Positions 1-6,796 of a stretch of DNA of 7,956 nt are shown piece by piece. The notes beneath the pieces are model-generated. The model had not been told where the DNA came from. It ran no database searches and saw only the letters and a program-made list of their open reading frames with translations. Source of the stretch: Clostridiales bacterium (GTDB taxonomy: Bacteria; Bacillota; Clostridia; WRLR01). Numbering within the stretch: position 1 is the stretch's first letter; each line of letters begins with the position of its first letter. A program made the translations under genes and the position numbers. Location of the stretch: assembly GCA_031287655.1 (NCBI GenBank), contig JAITSR010000316.1:1-7956 (forward strand), read 5' to 3'.

Positions 1-573
1 GCGGTCGACGATCTCTGCCGTCTCGCGCCGACCGACGTCGTGCTTGTTTCGGGGCCCGGCGCGATCGGGATCATGGCGGCGCAGGTGGCAAAAGCCTATG
101 GGGCAAAGGTCGTGCTGTCCGGGACCGGGGCGGACAGAGAACGGCTGGCGCTCGCGGCCTCACTCGGCGCCGACCGCACCGTCAACATCGAAGAAGAAAG
201 TCTGGAGACCGTCTTGCGCGATCTGACGGGCGGCAAAGGGCCTGACGCCGTGCTCGAGTGCTCCGGCGCCGCCCCGGCGATCAACGCGGCGGTGCGCCTG
301 ATTAAAAAGCGCGGCTGGTACGTCCAGATCGGGCTCACCGGCAAGCCGGTCACGTTCGATTTGGAGGCGGTCAATTACCGCGAGCCGCATTTTTCCGGCT
401 CGCTCGGCTCGCGCCGCACAAGCTGGGTCTCCGCGCTCGCGCTGCAAAAGGCGGGCAAGGTGCGGCTCGAACCGCTCGTGACGCACAAGTTCCCGATCAC
501 GGAGTGGAAAGAGGCGTTTACGCTGTTTGAGAACAGACAGGGCGGGAAGATTTTCCTCCTGCCCGTTGAATAA
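1..573 (+). CDS. Zinc-type medium-chain alcohol/polyol dehydrogenase, C-terminal part (5' end outside window)
   Basis: The frame is open from base 1, so the gene starts before the window; 190 residues and a TAA stop are visible. The visible part is the nucleotide-binding domain plus C-terminal segment of the MDR family that includes sorbitol and L-threonine dehydrogenases. A Rossmann dinucleotide loop (GPGAIG) lies near visible residues 18-23, followed by the ERLALAASLGAD helix, the VLECSG strand and the family-typical ending with PLVTHKFPITEWKEAF and GGKIFLLPV. The second Rossmann strand ends in SGTGADR rather than an acidic residue, so NADP use is possible (inference). The catalytic zinc ligands would lie in the missing N-terminal half and cannot be checked. 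It oxidises an alcohol or polyol to the ketone, but the substrate is not readable from this part. The next gene starts 66 bp downstream with no terminator, suggesting cotranscription with the transketolase genes. Confidence 0.87.
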   Translation, partial: AVDDLCRLAPTDVVLVSGPGAIGIMAAQVAKAYGAKVVLSGTGADRERLALAASLGADRTVNIEEESLETVLRDLTGGKGPDAVLECSGAAPAINAAVRLIKKRGWYVQIGLTGKPVTFDLEAVNYREPHFSGSLGSRRTSWVSALALQKAGKVRLEPLVTHKFPITEWKEAFTLFENRQGGKIFLLPVE

Positions 574-592
574 CCGCCTACACTATTATTGG

Positions 593-628
593 ATCGCACT
601 ATATCGCACTATATCGCACTATATCGCA
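593..628 (+). repeat. 10-bp tandem repeat in the 5' leader of the transketolase gene
   Basis: Three perfect consecutive copies of ATCGCACTAT (593-602, 603-612, 613-622) are followed by a partial copy ATCGCA (623-628). The array ends directly before the ribosome-binding site of the transketolase N-terminal subunit. An earlier CACTAT at 581-586 may be a decayed extra copy. The unit length is close to one DNA helical turn. No function is known to me. Confidence 0.93.
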
Positions 629-629
629 T

Positions 630-634
630 GGAGG
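630..634 (+). promoter_or_regulatory. Ribosome-binding site that fixes the transketolase N-subunit start
   Basis: GGAGG lies 5 nt before the ATG at 640. An in-frame ATG at 628 overlaps this motif and an in-frame TTG at 589 lies upstream of the repeats. Neither has its own Shine-Dalgarno sequence, so 640 is preferred. Confidence 0.75.
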
Positions 635-639
635 TTGAT

Positions 640-1464
640 ATGCAAATTACCGCACAAGAACGTGAAAAACTCGAAGCTCTCTGTAAAAAATTCAGGCGCA
701 AACTGATCGACGTGCTGCACGCAAAGCAGACGGGGCATCCCGGCGGCTCGCTGTCCGTGTGCGAAATCCTTGTGAGCCTGTATTTTCATCAGGCGCGCCT
801 CAATCCAAAGGACCCCCGCGACCCGGCGCGCGACCGGATCGTCCTGAGCAAGGGCCACGCCGCCCCGATGCTGTACCTCGCGCTTGCGGAAAAGGGCTTT
901 TTCCCGTATGAGGAGATCGACACGCTGCGCGACTTTGAGACGCGTCTTCAAGGGCATCCGAGCACAAAGGACACGCCCGGCGTCGAGCTCTCGACAGGCC
1001 CGCTCGGGCTCGGGCTATCCGCGTCGGTCGGAATGGCGCTCGGGCTCCGGCTCGACGGCAGCGGCGCGCGCGTGTTCACGATTTTGGGCGACGGCGAGCT
1101 GAACGAGGGTACCGTCTGGGAGGGCGCGATGTCGGCGGTGAAGTTCAAGGCCGACAATCTGACCGCGATTCTGGATTGGAACGGCGTCCAGCTTGACGGC
1201 ACGACGGCGGACATCATGCCGACCGGCGACATCGGAGCAAAGTTCGCGGCGTTCGGCTGGAACTGTATCCCCTGCGACGGCCACGACCTCTCCGCGCTGT
1301 GCGCCGCGTATGACGAGGCGGCGTCCGTAAAAGGCGTCCCGAGCATCATTCTCGCGCGCACGGTCAAGGGCAAGGGCGTCTCGTTCATGGAGGGCAAAAA
1401 CACATGGCACGGCAGCCCGATCGGGGATGCGGACTATCAGACCGCGATCGCCGAGCTCGCGTAG
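640..1464 (+). CDS. Transketolase, N-terminal (thiamine diphosphate-binding) subunit
   Basis: This 274-residue protein matches the usual size of the stand-alone N-terminal half of split bacterial transketolases. It carries the pyrophosphate-binding half of the ThDP site: GHPGG (residues 32-36), SKGH (70-73), GHPS (105-108), GPLGLGLS (120-127), the GDG motif (150-152, in GDGELNEG) and the paired Asn181 about 30 residues later; Asp151 and Asn181 are the expected metal ligands. A WHG motif near the C terminus is also typical. With the next gene product it should form the cytosolic enzyme that transfers two-carbon ketol units between sugar phosphates in the non-oxidative pentose phosphate pathway. 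The start at 640 follows from the GGAGG at 630-634. Specialised split transketolases, such as those acting on apulose phosphate, look similar, so the exact substrate is open. Confidence 0.94.
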   Translation: MQITAQEREKLEALCKKFRRKLIDVLHAKQTGHPGGSLSVCEILVSLYFHQARLNPKDPRDPARDRIVLSKGHAAPMLYLALAEKGFFPYEEIDTLRDFETRLQGHPSTKDTPGVELSTGPLGLGLSASVGMALGLRLDGSGARVFTILGDGELNEGTVWEGAMSAVKFKADNLTAILDWNGVQLDGTTADIMPTGDIGAKFAAFGWNCIPCDGHDLSALCAAYDEAASVKGVPSIILARTVKGKGVSFMEGKNTWHGSPIGDADYQTAIAELA

Positions 1465-1506
1465 TATCATATTCATCATATGTAATGAAAAGGATGGTCA
1501 AGCGCT

Positions 1507-2445
1507 ATGGCAAAATCAATTCGTGAGGCATACGGCGACGCGCTGCTCGCCTGCGGCAGGGAAAACCCGGACATCGTCGTGCTCGACGCGGATGTCTCCG
1601 GCTCCACAAAATCTTCCACCTTCAAAAAAGAATTTCCCGACCGCTTTTTTAACGTCGGAATCGCGGAGGCCAACATGACGGCGATGGCCGCGGGTTTCGC
1701 GTCGGTCGGCAAAATCCCGTTCGCGAATACGTTCGCGGCCTTTATTTCGACACTCGGGCTCCTGCCCGCGCGCGCGTTTGGCTCCTATTCCAAGCTGCCG
1801 GTCAAGCTGATGGGCGCATACGGCGGCCTTTCCGACGCGTTTGACGGCCCGAGCCACCACTCGGTCGAGGACATCGCGATCATGCGCAGCCTGCCGAATT
1901 TTAAGGTGTACGTCGCGAGCGACGCGGCGCAGACGCATTGGCTCGTCCGGCACGCGGTAGAAGATCACGCGCCGATGTACGTCCGTCTTTCGCGCGACGT
2001 ATTCCCCGACCTCTACGCGCCGGGGGAGAGCTTTTTGGACGGCAAGGGCCGCGTCGTGCGCGAGGGCAGGGACATCACCGTGATCGCCTGCGGCATTTTG
2101 ACCGGTTTTGCGGCGGAGGCGGCGGACGACCTCGCAAAAGAGGGTCTTTCCGTCCGGGTCGTCGACATGTTCTGCATAAAGCCGCTCGACACGGAGTTGA
2201 TCCTCGCGTGCGCGGCGGAGACGGGCGCGATCGTCACGGCGGAGGAGCACTCGGTCATCGGCGGGCTCGGCGGCGCGGTGTGCGAGGCGCTCGGCGAAGC
2301 GGGAGCGGGCGTGCCGGTAGGCCGCGTCGGGCTCAGCGACCGCCACGCGGAGTGCGGCCCATATAAGAAGCTGCTCGCAAAGTACGGACTCGACAAGCAG
2401 GCCGTGATCAGCGCGGTCCGGGCGACACTCGCAAGAAAAATATAG
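1507..2445 (+). CDS. Transketolase, C-terminal (pyrimidine-binding) subunit
   Basis: This 312-residue protein is the partner of the upstream gene, 42 bp away on the same strand. Residues about 1-165 form the pyrimidine-binding domain, with the conserved catalytic glutamate in VGIAEANM (Glu54) that activates the thiamine ring and the family block GPSHHSVED (114-122). Residues from about 185 onward form the transketolase C-terminal domain, including the DITVIACG strand, MFCIKPLD and the HSVIGGLGGAV stretch. The length is normal for this subunit. The ATG at 1507 follows an AAAAGGA sequence about 12 nt upstream, a slightly long spacing. ATGs at 1485 and 1494 are out of frame. The subunit works only as a complex with the N-terminal subunit, because the active site forms at their interface (family knowledge). 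The active site is complete across the pair. Confidence 0.94.
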   Translation: MAKSIREAYGDALLACGRENPDIVVLDADVSGSTKSSTFKKEFPDRFFNVGIAEANMTAMAAGFASVGKIPFANTFAAFISTLGLLPARAFGSYSKLPVKLMGAYGGLSDAFDGPSHHSVEDIAIMRSLPNFKVYVASDAAQTHWLVRHAVEDHAPMYVRLSRDVFPDLYAPGESFLDGKGRVVREGRDITVIACGILTGFAAEAADDLAKEGLSVRVVDMFCIKPLDTELILACAAETGAIVTAEEHSVIGGLGGAVCEALGEAGAGVPVGRVGLSDRHAECGPYKKLLAKYGLDKQAVISAVRATLARKI

Positions 2446-2471
2446 CAATCAATAGTGGGGGACGGCTAATT

Positions 2472-3908
2472 ATGCGCAAGACAAAAATTATCGCAACTCT
2501 CGGGCCGGCGACCGACGACCCGAACGTCCTGCGCGAGGTCGTTCGCGCCGGTATCAACGTCGCGCGGTTCAACTTTTCGCACGGGAGCCATGAGGAAATC
2601 AAAACAAGGCTCGCGCTTTTCCGTTCGGTCTGCGCCGAGCTCGGCTGCACGGTCGCGGCGCTCGCGGACACAAAGGGCCCGGAGATCCGGCTCGGCACGT
2701 TCGCGGGCGGTTCGGCGGAACTCGCCGAGGGCCAGCCGTTCCGGCTCGTCACGGAGGAATGTGTCGGCGACGCGACACACGCGAGCATCTCCTATGCGGG
2801 GCTGCCGGGCGACGTGTCCGCGGGCTCAAAAATCCTGATTGACGACGGGCTGATCGGCCTGCTCGTCACAAAAACGTCGGAGACGGAAATCTTCACGGAG
2901 GTCGTCAACGGCGGGCCCGTCAGCGACCACAAAAGCCTGAACGTCCCATCCGTCCACCTGAACCTCCCGTTCATTTCGAGCGTCGACAGGTCTGACCTGC
3001 GCTTTATCGCCGAGATGGACTTCGACTACATCGCGGCCTCTTTTACGCGCAGCGCGGCGGACATTTCGGAGCTGCGCGAGGCGCTGCACCGCCTGAACAG
3101 GGACAAAATCCGGATCATCGCGAAGATCGAAAACGCCGACGGCGTCGAAAACCTCGAGGCGATCCTCGGCGTATCGGACGGGCTGATGGTCGCGCGCGGG
3201 GACCTCGGCGTCGAAATGCCGCTCGAGGAAATCCCGATCCTGCAAAAGCGTATGATCCGCCACACGCACCAGCGCGGCAAGGTTGTGATCACGGCGACGC
3301 AGATGCTGGAGTCGATGATCCACAACCCAAGGCCGACGCGCGCCGAGGTGTCCGACGTCGCGAACGCGATCTATGACGGCACGAGCGCGATCATGCTCTC
3401 GGGTGAAACGGCCTCCGGGCGTTATCCGGCCGAGGTCGTCCGCACGATGGCCGGGATCGCGGAGCGCACGGAGCGCGCGATCAACTACAAGGGGCGCTTC
3501 GCGTCGAGCGATTACAAGCCGGAGCTCACAGTCGTGAACGCGATCGCCCACGCGACCGTGACGACCGCGCACGACCTTGAGGCCGCCGCGATCCTGACGG
3601 TCACGATGTCCGGGCAGACGGCGCGCAACGTCGCGAAGTTCCGGCCCGCGTGTCCGATCATCGCCTGCACGACGGACCCGGTCGTCGAGCGTCAGCTGAG
3701 CCTTGTGTGGGGCGTGCTGCCGCTCCTGATGGACGAGCAATATGAAACCTCCGCGCTCTTTGAGCAGGCGGCCTCACTCGCCCGCGAGCGCGCGCAGCTG
3801 CGGCTCGGCGACCTGCTCGTGATCACGGCGGGCGTGCCGCTCGGCCTCTCCGGCACGACGAACCTCTTAAAAGTCCACGAGATCGGCGAGAGCACAAAAA
3901 TATTGTAA
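2472..3908 (+). CDS. pyk: Pyruvate kinase
   Basis: This 478-residue cytosolic enzyme converts phosphoenolpyruvate plus ADP to pyruvate plus ATP, the last step of glycolysis. The TIM-barrel starts at residue 1 with the nucleotide/substrate residues Arg32, Asn34 and Ser36, then Asp66-Thr67. The small B domain covers about 73-170. The active-site signature IIAKIENADGVENLEAI (215-231) supplies Lys218 and the metal ligand Glu220, and MVARGDLGVE (239-248) supplies Asp244. The C-terminal allosteric domain follows. Length fits the short form; the extra PEP-utiliser-like domain found in Bacillus enzymes is absent. TKGPEIR (67-73) has Glu at the position equivalent to rabbit Glu117, which predicts potassium dependence. 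The ATG is preceded by GGGGGA at 2457-2462, 9 nt away. It starts 26 bp after the transketolase gene and likely shares its transcript. Its TAA touches the stop codon of the opposing feo operon. Confidence 0.97.
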   Translation: MRKTKIIATLGPATDDPNVLREVVRAGINVARFNFSHGSHEEIKTRLALFRSVCAELGCTVAALADTKGPEIRLGTFAGGSAELAEGQPFRLVTEECVGDATHASISYAGLPGDVSAGSKILIDDGLIGLLVTKTSETEIFTEVVNGGPVSDHKSLNVPSVHLNLPFISSVDRSDLRFIAEMDFDYIAASFTRSAADISELREALHRLNRDKIRIIAKIENADGVENLEAILGVSDGLMVARGDLGVEMPLEEIPILQKRMIRHTHQRGKVVITATQMLESMIHNPRPTRAEVSDVANAIYDGTSAIMLSGETASGRYPAEVVRTMAGIAERTERAINYKGRFASSDYKPELTVVNAIAHATVTTAHDLEAAAILTVTMSGQTARNVAKFRPACPIIACTTDPVVERQLSLVWGVLPLLMDEQYETSALFEQAASLARERAQLRLGDLLVITAGVPLGLSGTTNLLKVHEIGESTKIL

Positions 3909-4094
3909 TCATTTTTTTGCCGCGCAGCCGCTGCAGCCCGCGCAGCCTGCGCAGTCACAGCCGATCGGCGGCCTGCCGCTCAGCCTCCTGCGGATCATCG
4001 TTCCGACAATCGCCGCGACGATCCCGAGGATCACGAGGCCGACCGCGATCGTCCCGATGTTTTCTGTCAAAAATGTGTACAATATCGTAAACAT
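3909..4094 (-). CDS. FeoB-associated Cys-rich membrane protein (61 aa)
   Basis: This small protein has one predicted membrane segment (about residues 12-34, rich in Ile/Val/Gly), a basic patch (IRRRLSGR) and a cysteine-rich tail CDCAGCAGCSGC with five cysteines (46, 48, 51, 54, 57), ending in AAKK. That layout matches the small FeoB-associated proteins found after feoB in many Firmicutes. The tail probably faces the cytosol, given the preceding positive charges, and could bind iron or act as an FeoC-like accessory, but its role is not established. The ATG at 4094 is preceded by AGGGGGG at 4104-4110, 9 nt away. An open frame continues upstream to 4268, but that would overlap feoB by over 150 bp, so it was not used. 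The start lies 22 bp after the feoB stop. The TGA stop directly abuts the stop codon of pyruvate kinase on the other strand. Confidence 0.88.
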   Translation of the reverse strand: MFTILYTFLTENIGTIAVGLVILGIVAAIVGTMIRRRLSGRPPIGCDCAGCAGCSGCAAKK

Positions 4095-4116
4095 GGATCG
4101 ATACCCCCCTGCGCCC

Positions 4117-6357
4117 TCAGCGCGCCGCGGCTTTTTCTTTTGCGGGGCGGAACAGCAGAAAGACAAAGCCCGCGACCAGCAGGAACGCCGCAGCCGTTCC
4201 AAAACCGAAGCTGCCCGCCGTGAACAGTGCCCCAAACTGATAGAGGCACAGCGCCACCGCATAGGCAAAGCCGCATTGATACCCGATTGCGATCCAGAAC
4301 CACTTTGCGCTGTTCATCTCGCGTTTGATCGCGCCCATCGCCGCAAAGCACGGCGCGCAGAGCAGATTGAACACAAGGAAGGAGTAAGCCGTCAGCGCGG
4401 TGAAGCTCGCCGCGAGTGGGGCCCAGACCTCCGCGCCGTCCTCGGCGACCTCCGCGAAGCCAAAGAGAATCCCGAAGGTCCCGACCACGTTCTCCTTGGC
4501 GATCAGCCCGGCGATCGCGGCCACGGCGGAGCGCCAGTTCCCCCAGCCCAAGGGCGTGAAGATCCACGCAATCGCGGAGCTCGCGGCCGCCAAAACGCTG
4601 TCGGACATATCGACAAAACCAAAAGAGCCGTCCTTCCACCCAAAATTCGAGGTAAACCACACAAGGATCGTCGCGAGCAGGATGATCGTGCCCGCCTTTT
4701 TGATGAACGACCAGCCGCGCTCCCACATGCTGCGCAGGATGTTGACGACCGTGGGCATGTGATAGGCCGGGAGCTCCATCACAAACGGGGCGACGTCGCC
4801 GGAGAACAGCTTGGTCTTTTTCAAAATGACGCCGGAGCAGACGATCGCCGCCAACCCGACAAAATACGCGCTCGGCGCGACCCACGGCGCGCCGTCGAAC
4901 ATCGCGCCCGCGATCAGGGCGATGATTGGCAGCTTCGCGCTGCATGGGATAAACGTGGTTGTGATGATCGTCATGCGCCTGTCGCGCTCATTTTCGATCG
5001 TGCGCGAGGCCATAATACCCGGGACGCCGCAGCCCGTCCCGATCAGAATCGGGATAAACGACTTGCCGGAGAGCCCGAAACGGCGGAAAATCCGATCCAT
5101 GATAAACGCGATACGCGCCATGTAGCCGCAGGCTTCGAGGAACGCGAGAAACATGAACAGGATCAGCATTTGCGGTACAAAGCCCAGAACCGCGCCGACG
5201 CCGGCGACAATGCCGTCCAAAATCAAGCCCTGCAGCCAATCCGCGCAGTTGATCGCCTCGAGCGCGCCGGCGAGCGCCACGGGGACGCCGGGGACCCAAA
5301 TGCCGTAGTCGGCGGGATCCGGCTCTGCCGCCGACGGATCGCTTTCAAACGCGCCGACGGCTTCCTCGTATGCGGAACCGCCGATTCCGAACAGATGCCA
5401 GCCGTCGCCGAACACGCCGTCGTTCGCCCAATCCGTCGCGAGCGTGCCGACCGACGTGACCGACACAAAGTACACAATGAACATGACCGCCGCAAAGATG
5501 GGAAGCGCCAAAAAGCGGTTCGTGACCACCTTGTCGATTTTGTCCGAAACCGAGAGCCTGCCCTTGTTTTTCAACTTTACGCAGTCCTTGATGATCGAGT
5601 CGATGTACTCGTAGCGCGCCGCGGTGATGATGCTCTCGGCGTCGTCCTCCAGCTCCTCCTCGCAGCGATTGATGTCGCCCTCGATATGCGCCAGCTTTTC
5701 CGCGCCGAGTCCGAGCTTTTCGATGATTTTTTCGTCCCGCTCAAAGAGCTTGATCGCGTACCAGCGCTGCCGTTCCTCGGGCAGATCGTGCAGGACGGCT
5801 TCCTCGATGTGGGCGATCGTGTGCTCCACGCTGCCCGAAAAGCTGTGCTGCGGTGTTGTTTTGCCGCCCCCGCGCGCCATCTCCAACGCGGCCTCGGCGG
5901 CCTCCGTCAGACCCGAGCCTTTGAGCGCGGAAATCTCGACGACACGGCAGCCCAGTTCGCGGGCGAGGTTCTCCGTGTTGATTTTATCCCCGCTGCGGTC
6001 GACGATGTCCATCATATTGACGGCGACGACCACCGGGATGCCGAGCTCCGTCAGCTGGGTCGTAAGGTACAGGTTGCGCTCCAAATTTGTGCCGTCGATG
6101 ATGTTGAGGATCGCGTCCGGCCGCTCGTCGATCAAAAAATTCCGGGAGACGACTTCTTCGAGCGTGTAGGGCGACAGGGAGTAGATGCCGGGCAGGTCTA
6201 CGACGGTCACGTCCCTGTGCCCCTTGAGCTTGCCCTCTTTTTTTTCGACCGTAACGCCCGGCCAGTTTCCGACAAACTGGTTGGAGCCTGTCAGTGCGTT
6301 GAATAGAGTCGTCTTGCCGCTGTTTGGATTGCCTGCGAGCGCGATTTGAACCGCCAT
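4117..6357 (-). CDS. feoB: Ferrous iron transporter FeoB
   Basis: This 746-residue inner-membrane ferrous iron permease has an N-terminal G-protein domain: G1 GNPNSGKT (9-16), switch Thr36 in GVTVE, G3 DLPG (54-57), G4 NMMD (114-117) and G5 SALKGSG (143-149). A helical GDI-like spacer covers about 170-275. The membrane part begins near residue 282 and contains two Gate regions. The first has GTGCGVPG (440-447, Cys443) and IPCSAKLP (Cys472), matching the conserved Gate cysteines. GTP binding and hydrolysis control Fe(II) import (family knowledge). The loop after the first membrane helix (about 305-358) is long and carries an acidic Ala/Pro/Asp-rich stretch. A strong AAGGAGG (6370-6376) lies 12 nt before the ATG. 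FeoB sits 132 bp after feoA, a gap holding a hairpin and an operator-like repeat, and is followed by the Cys-rich gene. Confidence 0.97.
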   Translation of the reverse strand: MAVQIALAGNPNSGKTTLFNALTGSNQFVGNWPGVTVEKKEGKLKGHRDVTVVDLPGIYSLSPYTLEEVVSRNFLIDERPDAILNIIDGTNLERNLYLTTQLTELGIPVVVAVNMMDIVDRSGDKINTENLARELGCRVVEISALKGSGLTEAAEAALEMARGGGKTTPQHSFSGSVEHTIAHIEEAVLHDLPEERQRWYAIKLFERDEKIIEKLGLGAEKLAHIEGDINRCEEELEDDAESIITAARYEYIDSIIKDCVKLKNKGRLSVSDKIDKVVTNRFLALPIFAAVMFIVYFVSVTSVGTLATDWANDGVFGDGWHLFGIGGSAYEEAVGAFESDPSAAEPDPADYGIWVPGVPVALAGALEAINCADWLQGLILDGIVAGVGAVLGFVPQMLILFMFLAFLEACGYMARIAFIMDRIFRRFGLSGKSFIPILIGTGCGVPGIMASRTIENERDRRMTIITTTFIPCSAKLPIIALIAGAMFDGAPWVAPSAYFVGLAAIVCSGVILKKTKLFSGDVAPFVMELPAYHMPTVVNILRSMWERGWSFIKKAGTIILLATILVWFTSNFGWKDGSFGFVDMSDSVLAAASSAIAWIFTPLGWGNWRSAVAAIAGLIAKENVVGTFGILFGFAEVAEDGAEVWAPLAASFTALTAYSFLVFNLLCAPCFAAMGAIKREMNSAKWFWIAIGYQCGFAYAVALCLYQFGALFTAGSFGFGTAAAFLLVAGFVFLLFRPAKEKAAAR

Positions 6358-6369
6358 AGCGTTCTTTAT

Positions 6370-6396
6370 CCTCCTTGTCCTTGCCCCTTGTTCTTG
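6370..6396 (-). repeat. Purine-rich CAAGRR repeats in the feoB leader
   Basis: On the coding strand the feoB leader contains four consecutive units CAAGAA, CAAGGGG, CAAGGA and CAAGGAGG. The last one contains the ribosome-binding site (AAGGAGG, 6370-6376). The earlier units look like partial Shine-Dalgarno sequences. The leader is almost free of self-pairing pyrimidines, which could keep it unstructured. The repeats are clear; any effect on translation is inference. Confidence 0.6.
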
Positions 6397-6418
6397 CTGC
6401 TGCCGAATCCTTCCCTGC

Positions 6419-6438
6419 TGGTTAGTCAGCGCTAATCA
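6419..6438 (-). promoter_or_regulatory. Candidate metal-regulator operator between feoA and feoB (copy 2)
   Basis: The 20-bp site reads TGATTAGCGCTGACTAACCA on the feo coding strand. It matches the operator at the feo promoter (7064-7083) at 17 of 20 positions, in the same orientation. Its arms are nearly inverted (TGATTAG / CTAACCA with a 6-nt spacer). It lies 62 bp before the feoB ATG and just downstream of a terminator-like hairpin. I could not find a convincing promoter beside it; the nearest -35-like TTGTCG has only a poor -10 (GACTAA). Confidence 0.6.
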
Positions 6439-6448
6439 CATGGCCGAC

Positions 6449-6478
6449 AAAACGCGGAGAAGGCATATCTCCCCCGCG
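6449..6478 (-). terminator. Hairpin plus short U-tract between feoA and feoB (terminator or attenuator)
   Basis: Read on the feo strand, CGCGGGGGAG and CTTCTCCGCG form a 10-bp stem (two G-U pairs) with loop ATATGC, followed by TTTT (6449-6452). It lies just after the TAA of the downstream feoA. Four Us make it a weak intrinsic terminator, more likely to reduce read-through or to define the 3' end of a feoA message than to stop all transcription into feoB. Confidence 0.6.
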
Positions 6479-6489
6479 ATTCCTTACGT

Positions 6490-6717
6490 TTACGCGTTTT
6501 CGACTTCGATGATTTCCGCGTCCGCCCGGCGCAGCGAAAGCTCATAGCCGCGCACCGTGACCTCGACCGGATCGCCCAACGGCGCGACCTTGCGGACAAA
6601 AACCTCCACGCCGCGCGTCAGCCCCATATCCATGATACGCCGTTTGATCGCGCCCTCGCCCGTGATTTTCGTCACACGCAATGTCTCGCCGGGCTTGGCC
6701 GTTTTTAGCGTCTGCAT
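6490..6717 (-). CDS. feoA: FeoA domain protein, second copy (75 aa)
   Basis: This 75-residue protein is a complete single FeoA domain with an SH3-like fold. Family features seen are the opening AKPGETLRVTKI, the helix KRRIMDMGLTRG (about 26-37), the APLGDPVEV segment and the closing VRGYELSLRRADAEIIEV. FeoA is a small cytosolic partner thought to bind FeoB and support Fe(II) import, although its mechanism is unsettled. The ATG at 6717 is preceded by AGGGG at 6725-6729, 7 nt away, with AGGAG just upstream. It is the second of two feoA genes in tandem. It lies 79 bp after the first, a gap filled mostly by a 13-bp repeat array, and 132 bp before feoB. This copy has the textbook LGDP loop that the first copy lacks, so the two are not recent duplicates. 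Confidence 0.94.
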   Translation of the reverse strand: MQTLKTAKPGETLRVTKITGEGAIKRRIMDMGLTRGVEVFVRKVAPLGDPVEVTVRGYELSLRRADAEIIEVENA

Positions 6718-6742
6718 TCCGCCACCCCTCTCCTGCGAACTT

Positions 6743-6794
6743 CCTTTACTGATGGTCTTTATTGACGTTCTTTATTGACGTTCTTTATTGATGG
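6743..6794 (-). repeat. 13-bp tandem repeat between the two feoA genes
   Basis: Four 13-bp units lie head to tail: two perfect inner copies of ACGTCAATAAAGA (coding strand, 6756-6768 and 6769-6781), flanked by CCATCAATAAAGA (6782-6794) and CCATCAGTAAAGG (6743-6755). The array starts right after the stop codon of the first feoA and fills most of the 79-bp gap. It would be transcribed in the feo mRNA upstream of the second feoA ribosome-binding site. Function unknown. Confidence 0.93.
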
Positions 6795-6796
6795 TA

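Noticed and set aside
589..639. Upstream TTG (589) and ATG (628) starts for the transketolase N-subunit
   Set aside because: The TTG start would translate through the 10-bp repeat and has no ribosome-binding site; the 628 ATG overlaps the GGAGG that serves 640.
1468..1482. CATAT / ATATG inverted repeat between the transketolase genes
   Set aside because: Five A/T-rich pairs with no U-tract are too weak for a terminator, and the 42-bp spacing fits simple cotranscription.
4095..4268. N-terminal extension of the Cys-rich protein to 119 aa
   Set aside because: It would overlap feoB by over 150 bp and reads as shadow sequence; the ATG at 4094 has a strong ribosome-binding site and begins the conserved small protein.
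4057..6306. A 749-codon open frame on the + strand, antisense to feoB
   Set aside because: It is in exact codon register with feoB, so it stays open merely because feoB avoids TTA, CTA and TCA codons in GC-rich DNA. Its Arg/Asp/Gly/His-rich translation lacks any recognisable fold. The same in-register antisense frames occur over the transketolase, pyruvate kinase and dehydrogenase genes.
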